Shown here piece by piece: positions 60,346-64,000 of a stretch of DNA of 64,000 bases. Under the pieces are notes generated by a model that worked only from the letters and a program-made list of their open reading frames with translations, had not been told where the DNA came from and ran no database searches. Position numbers and translations under genes: made by a program. Location of the stretch: positions 1,674,001 through 1,738,000 of the forward strand of contig NZ_CP070968.1 of NCBI RefSeq assembly GCF_017086445.1, read 5' to 3'. The DNA is from Brevundimonas fontaquae (GTDB lineage: Bacteria; Pseudomonadota; Alphaproteobacteria; Caulobacterales; Caulobacteraceae). The first letter of the stretch is position 1. Each line of letters begins with the position of its first letter.

Positions 60346-61224
60346 TTAGCCCATCATCAGGCTTTGACGCATGCGGACCGCGTCGCGGCCGGGCGGAAGG
60401 CCGAACTGACGGGCATATTCGCGACTGAACTGGGACGGGCTGTCATAGCCGACGGCGAAGCCGGTCTCGGCTGCGCCCTCGACGCCCGTCAACAGCCGGG
60501 CGCGGGCTTCGCGCAGCCGCAGCTGCTTGTGGAACTGCAACGGGCTCATGGTCGTCACGGTGCGGAAATGCCGGTGGAACGTCGACAGGCTCATGCCCGC
60601 CATGTCCGCCAGAGTCTCAAGCCTGACCGGTTCGGCATAGTGGGCGCGGAGCCAGTTGATGGCGCGACTGACGCCTGACAGGCGGCTTTCGGCTGAGCCG
60701 ATCTGGCGCACGGTCGCGGCGTGCCGGCTGTGGAGCAGCCGCCAGATCAGCTCGCGTTCGATCATCGGCGTCATGACGGCGATCTCCTCGGGGCGGTCCA
60801 GAAGGCGCAGCAGGCGGGCCATGGGCTCCAGCAGTTCATCCTCCAGCGGTGTTACATGGATGCCGGTCGGCGGCGGCTGATGCGAGGGGGAGGGGACGTC
60901 GATCTCCAGCATCAGGCCAGCGATGGTGGCGGGATCGAGGTCGAAGCTGAGGGCGCGATACGGCGCCTCGATAATGCTGCCGCATACCGGCAGTTCGGCG
61001 GACACCACCAGGCAATCGCCCGCGCGATAGGAATAGACAGTCTCGCCCAGGATCGTCTGTTTGGCGCCGCACACGACCAGGCACAGCATTGGATCATAGG
61101 CGACGGGGACCACCCGCGTCTGCGCGTCGCTGCCATATAGGCGCAGACCGGGCACGGGTGATCGTGACAGATCGGGCGGCGCGTGACGCACAACGATGTC
61201 GGTCATTTCGGGCAAGAGGCTCAT
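60346..61224 (-). CDS. AraC-family transcriptional regulator
   Basis: 292 aa. N-terminal AraC_N/cupin-like sensor (VVPVAYDPMLCLVVCGAKQTIL, YRAGDCLVVSAELPV), C-terminal double HTH (LETLADMAGMSLSTFHRHFR; AAETGFAVGYDSPSQFSREYARQFG). Divergent from an SDR gene at 61369, which it probably regulates, a frequent pairing. Confidence 0.92.
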   Translation of the reverse strand: MSLLPEMTDIVVRHAPPDLSRSPVPGLRLYGSDAQTRVVPVAYDPMLCLVVCGAKQTILGETVYSYRAGDCLVVSAELPVCGSIIEAPYRALSFDLDPATIAGLMLEIDVPSPSHQPPPTGIHVTPLEDELLEPMARLLRLLDRPEEIAVMTPMIERELIWRLLHSRHAATVRQIGSAESRLSGVSRAINWLRAHYAEPVRLETLADMAGMSLSTFHRHFRTVTTMSPLQFHKQLRLREARARLLTGVEGAAETGFAVGYDSPSQFSREYARQFGLPPGRDAVRMRQSLMMG

Positions 61225-61368
61225 GGCGGCATTCAGCGCCGGTCACCGGCTATTCGCAAGCGGGCGAGGGCGGTTTGACAGGATCGTGCAAGGCTTCGCC
61301 CGGATCGCCCTAACGCCGGGCGCCTGAAACCGCGTCTTCTCCGTCCGGTCAGGCAGAGGAGATTTCCC

Positions 61369-62256
61369 ATGACAACAACCAACCAAAAGACCTGGCTCAT
61401 CACCGGTGCGGCGCGAGGGCTCGGCGCCGGCATCGCCCGCGCGGCGCTGGACGCGGGCGACCGCGTCGTCGTCGCAGGTCGAAACCGCGACGCCCTGATC
61501 GAGGCGTTCGGACCGGATAGCGACACGGTCCTGAGCCTGACGTTGGACGTCACCGACACGGCCGCCATCGCCGCCGCCGTCGAGGCGGTCATGGCGCGCT
61601 TCGGCCGCATCGACGTTCTGGTGAATAACGCCGGCTATGGCCACCTCGGCATTTTCGAGGAGACCAGCGCACAGGATGCGCGCACCCAGTTCGACACCAA
61701 TGTCTTCGGTCTGTTCGACATGACGCGCGCGGTGCTGCCGATCATGCGCGCGGAGAGGTCGGGCCATGTCTTCAACATCTCGTCCATCGGCGGGCTGATG
61801 GGCGGTGAGAGCGGCGCGATCTATTGCGCATCCAAGTTCGCGGTCGAAGGCTTCAGCGAGTCCGTCGCGCAAGAGGTGCGTCCGTTCGGCATCCATCTGA
61901 CCATCGTCGAACCGGGTTTCTTCCGCACCGACTTCCTCGACGCCTCGTCGATCCGATACGGCGATAATCCCATCGCCGACTACGCCGAAGCATCGCGCAC
62001 CATCCGCGCCTTCTACGACGCGCGCAGCCATAATCAGGCGGGCGATCCTGCGAAGTTGGGTCGGGCCCTGGTCGTCTTGGCGAATGCGAAAAACCCGCCT
62101 GTGCGATGGTCAGCGGGCACGGACGCCATCGGCGTGGTGGAGATGAAGGCGGACAGCCTGAGGGCCGAACTGGAGGCCTGGCGCGATCTTTCAGCCTCGA
62201 CCGACGGCGATTTCACCTTCCGCGAAGAGCCAGGGCTAGGCGGCGCCTGGGGCTGA
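61369..62256 (+). CDS. Short-chain dehydrogenase/reductase
   Basis: 295 aa. NAD(P) motif TGAARGLGAGIA near the start, NNAGYG, Ser in ISSIGG, catalytic Tyr-x3-Lys in YCASK, then PGFFRTDF. Longer than the basic SDR because of a C-terminal extension. AGGAGA before ATG 61369. Substrate unknown; possibly controlled by the divergent AraC gene. Confidence 0.92.
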   Translation: MTTTNQKTWLITGAARGLGAGIARAALDAGDRVVVAGRNRDALIEAFGPDSDTVLSLTLDVTDTAAIAAAVEAVMARFGRIDVLVNNAGYGHLGIFEETSAQDARTQFDTNVFGLFDMTRAVLPIMRAERSGHVFNISSIGGLMGGESGAIYCASKFAVEGFSESVAQEVRPFGIHLTIVEPGFFRTDFLDASSIRYGDNPIADYAEASRTIRAFYDARSHNQAGDPAKLGRALVVLANAKNPPVRWSAGTDAIGVVEMKADSLRAELEAWRDLSASTDGDFTFREEPGLGGAWG

Positions 62257-62263
62257 TACCAGC

Positions 62264-63019
62264 CTAGACCAGCGCTTCCGTCGTCGGTCCGGCCGCCCAG
62301 TCGCGGAAGCGGATCGTCAGCGGGGGCGTGGCGCCGGGGCGGGCCAGATCGACCACCAAGGGGCCGATTTCGGAGGGGTGGGGCAGGACGGACGGGTCTT
62401 CGCCCGGATAGGCCTGGGCGCGCATGGCGGTGCGCATCCGGCCGGGATCGACGATGCTGACGCGTACGGGCGTGCTCTCGATCTCGTCGGCCCAAGCCTT
62501 CACCAAGGTCTCGGCGCCGGCCTTGGTCGCGGCGTACATACCCCAGAAGGCCTTGGGCGCGCTGGCGACGCTGGTGGTGAAGTGGATGGCGCGGCCGGCG
62601 TCGGAGGCGCGCAACAGAGGCTCGAGCGAGCGGATCAGACGATAGACGGCGGTAAAGTTGGTCTTTTCGACCTTGGCGAACTCGCGCGGGTCGGCGTGCG
62701 ACACCGGCGTCAGGCCCGAGGGGCCCATGGTGGCGGCGCAATGGACCCAGATGTCCAACTTCTTGAACCGTTCGAAAATGGCGCCGCCCAGCCGGTCGAT
62801 GGCCCCGCCGTCCACCAGATCGAACGGAATCAGGGTCGCATGGCGGCCGGTGGCGGCGAAGATGGCGTCGTCCAGCTCTTCCAGACCGCCTTGGGTGCGC
62901 GCCGTCGCGATGACGTGGGCACCGGCCTTGGCCAGGGCCAGGGCGCTCTCATAACCGATGCCGCGCGAGGCGCCGACAACGAGGGCGATACGGTCGTTCA
63001 GGGGCAGGGCGTCGGTCAT
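62264..63019 (-). CDS. Short-chain dehydrogenase/reductase
   Basis: 251 aa with VVGASRGIGYESALALAKAG, DIWVHCAATMG in place of NNAG, catalytic YAATKAG, and VSIVDPGRMRTAMR. Convergent with the SDR at 61369; 7 bp between stops. The altered NAG motif (CAATMG) is seen in some SDR subfamilies. Substrate unknown. Confidence 0.9.
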   Translation of the reverse strand: MTDALPLNDRIALVVGASRGIGYESALALAKAGAHVIATARTQGGLEELDDAIFAATGRHATLIPFDLVDGGAIDRLGGAIFERFKKLDIWVHCAATMGPSGLTPVSHADPREFAKVEKTNFTAVYRLIRSLEPLLRASDAGRAIHFTTSVASAPKAFWGMYAATKAGAETLVKAWADEIESTPVRVSIVDPGRMRTAMRAQAYPGEDPSVLPHPSEIGPLVVDLARPGATPPLTIRFRDWAAGPTTEALV

Positions 63020-63064
63020 GTTCGGGTGGTAGGAGTGGCGACGAGACGGGTCAATGTGTTAAGC

Positions 63065-63082
63065 TGTAAGCAGGTGTGTACA
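63065..63082. promoter_or_regulatory. Possible operator of the toxin-antitoxin operon
   Basis: TGTAAGCAGGTGTGTACA has TGTA/TACA symmetric ends and lies 13 bp before the antitoxin start, where ParD-type antitoxins bind. The inner part is only weakly symmetric. Confidence 0.35.
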
Positions 63083-63095
63083 GGAGCACTCTGTC

Positions 63096-63347
63096 ATGGC
63101 TGCCAGCACGACCGTCACTGTCCGCATGAGTGAAACACTCAAAGAGCGGCTGGGGCTGCTTGCCGAGAAAACCCAGCGCACCCAATCCTTTCTCGCCGAA
63201 CGCGCCATCGCTGGCTACGTCGAACGAGAACTGGAAATGATGACGGCCGTCGAGGAAGGTCTCGAAGATTTCCGAACAGGCAATGTGGTCCCGCACGAAG
63301 AGGCCATGCGGCAAATCCGCGAGACCATCGCCAAATACGAGTCCTAA
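63096..63347 (+). CDS. RHH antitoxin, ParD-like
   Basis: 83 aa. N-terminal ribbon-helix-helix TVTVRMSETLKERLGLLAEKTQRTQSFLAERA, acidic C-terminal part that would wrap the toxin (EEGLEDFRTGNVVPHEEAMRQI). Its TAA shares a base with the toxin ATG. Type II antitoxin and autorepressor by family. Confidence 0.88.
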   Translation: MAASTTVTVRMSETLKERLGLLAEKTQRTQSFLAERAIAGYVERELEMMTAVEEGLEDFRTGNVVPHEEAMRQIRETIAKYES

Positions 63348-63634
63348 TGCGCTCCGTCGTGTGGTCACGGCGTGCGCTGCTGGAACTGACCCACGCCATC
63401 GACTATCTGGCCCAGCGCAATCTGCCCGCCGCGCAGAAGATCGAAGCCCGCATCATCGAGACGACGGAAAAGCTGGCGCGACGACCGATCGGTCGGCCGG
63501 GCAAACAGCCTGACACCTACGAAAAGCTCGTGGCCGGCGCGCCGTATCTGATCGTTTATACCTTGGCGGACTATGCCGATGGTGGGCAGGTCCAGATCAT
63601 ACGCCTGTTCCACACGGCGCAGAACCGCGAGTGA
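63347..63634 (+). CDS. ParE/RelE-superfamily toxin
   Basis: 95 aa: VVWSRRALLELTHAIDYLAQRN, KIEARIIETTEKLARRPIGRPG, YLIVYTLADYADGGQVQIIRLFHTAQNRE, the standard ParE fold with the basic C-terminal end. Coupled to the antitoxin. Expected target is DNA gyrase (ParE) by family resemblance. Confidence 0.88.
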   Translation: MRSVVWSRRALLELTHAIDYLAQRNLPAAQKIEARIIETTEKLARRPIGRPGKQPDTYEKLVAGAPYLIVYTLADYADGGQVQIIRLFHTAQNRE

Positions 63635-63640
63635 CGGTCG

Positions 63641-64000
63641 TCAGGCGCTGACCAGCAAGGACAGCTGTTTAGCGCCGAACTCGCGTCCGCCTTCCTCAAT
63701 CTCGCGATCCAGCAGGCGGGTGGGGTAGTCACCGGTGAAATAGTGGTCGGTGAACTGCGGGGCGGCGGCGTTGCGGCCGGTCTCTCCCATCGCGCGATAC
63801 AGGCCGTCGATGGACAGGAAGCCGAGCGAATCGACTTCCAGCATGTCGCGCATCTCTTCCAGGGTCTTGTTGGCGGCCAGCAGCTGCGCGCGCTCGGGCA
63901 TGTCGATGCCGTAGAAGTCGGGGAACAGGATCTGCGGGCTGGCCGAACGCAGGTGGACCTCGGTGGCGCCGGCGGCGCGCACGGCGCGGACCAGTTTCAG
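63641..64000 (-). CDS. purF: Amidophosphoribosyltransferase, C-terminal part
   Basis: The frame stays open to the window edge, so only the last about 119 codons are seen. LKLVRAVRAAGATEVHLRSASP, PDFYGIDMPERAQLLAANKTLEEMRD, VDSLGFLSIDGLYRAMG and PQFTDHYFTGDYPT match the PurF C-terminus. First step of purine synthesis. The stop lies 7 bp from the convergent toxin gene's stop. Confidence 0.92.
   Translation of the reverse strand: MKLVRAVRAAGATEVHLRSASPQILFPDFYGIDMPERAQLLAANKTLEEMRDMLEVDSLGFLSIDGLYRAMGETGRNAAAPQFTDHYFTGDYPTRLLDREIEEGGREFGAKQLSLLVSA

Overview
The window looks like chromosomal DNA of an alphaproteobacterium of the Caulobacteraceae, most likely Brevundimonas or a close relative. 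This is an inference from high G+C, many TonB-dependent receptors, the order panB / TPR protein / bamB / der, and Brevundimonas-like protein sequences. No rRNA, tRNA or CRISPR array was seen.

Layout. 1-4435: valine catabolism operon (mmsA fragment, acyl-CoA dehydrogenase, 3-hydroxyisobutyryl-CoA hydrolase, mmsB). 4786-44423: a LacI-controlled glycan-use locus made of a LacI regulator, a large TonB-dependent receptor, a Tat-exported PF10091/GH144-like glucanase, a binding-protein ABC sugar importer, a secreted six-hairpin glycosidase-like protein and, on the other strand, the importer ATPase. Matching palindromes lie before lacI (4713-4726) and before the ATPase gene (44463-44474). 44502-64000: mixed housekeeping and small genes (GST, a second TonB receptor, VOC proteins, EEP phosphatase, ECF sigma, panB, TPR/bamB/der, NUDIX, two SDRs, AraC, ParDE, purF end).

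The main event is a 26.5-kb genomic island (about 7779-34261) inserted inside the receptor gene of the glycan locus. Joining the two flanks at a shared GACT restores, in frame and without a lost or added base, one receptor of 1000 residues. The rebuilt target is a small dyad (CGGA-7 bp-TCCG), each island end carries two direct CTTACACA repeats about 58 bp inside the core, and the left end holds the N-terminal part of a tyrosine-type integrase. The island therefore appears to have integrated site-specifically and then lost its integrase.

Island cargo, left to right: remnants of a lasso-peptide locus (5'-truncated macrolactam synthetase and an isopeptidase, no precursor or protease gene seen); a scar zone where halves of genes are fused (DUF305|CopD, DUF411|SnoaL-like); an acyltransferase; a CnrYXH-like ECF sigma module; an intact copper/heavy-metal block (multicopper oxidase, CopB, CopC, small Cys-rich and His-rich exported proteins, CzcCBA-type RND pump, HupE-like protein, anchored periplasmic protein, MFS transporter); a MerR regulator divergent from a glutaredoxin-MauE fusion, with a textbook MerR promoter; and at the right end four unrecognised genes, two with HEPN-like R-x(4-6)-H motifs, a plausible but unproven defence module. 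The island thus traded a sugar-uptake receptor for metal resistance.
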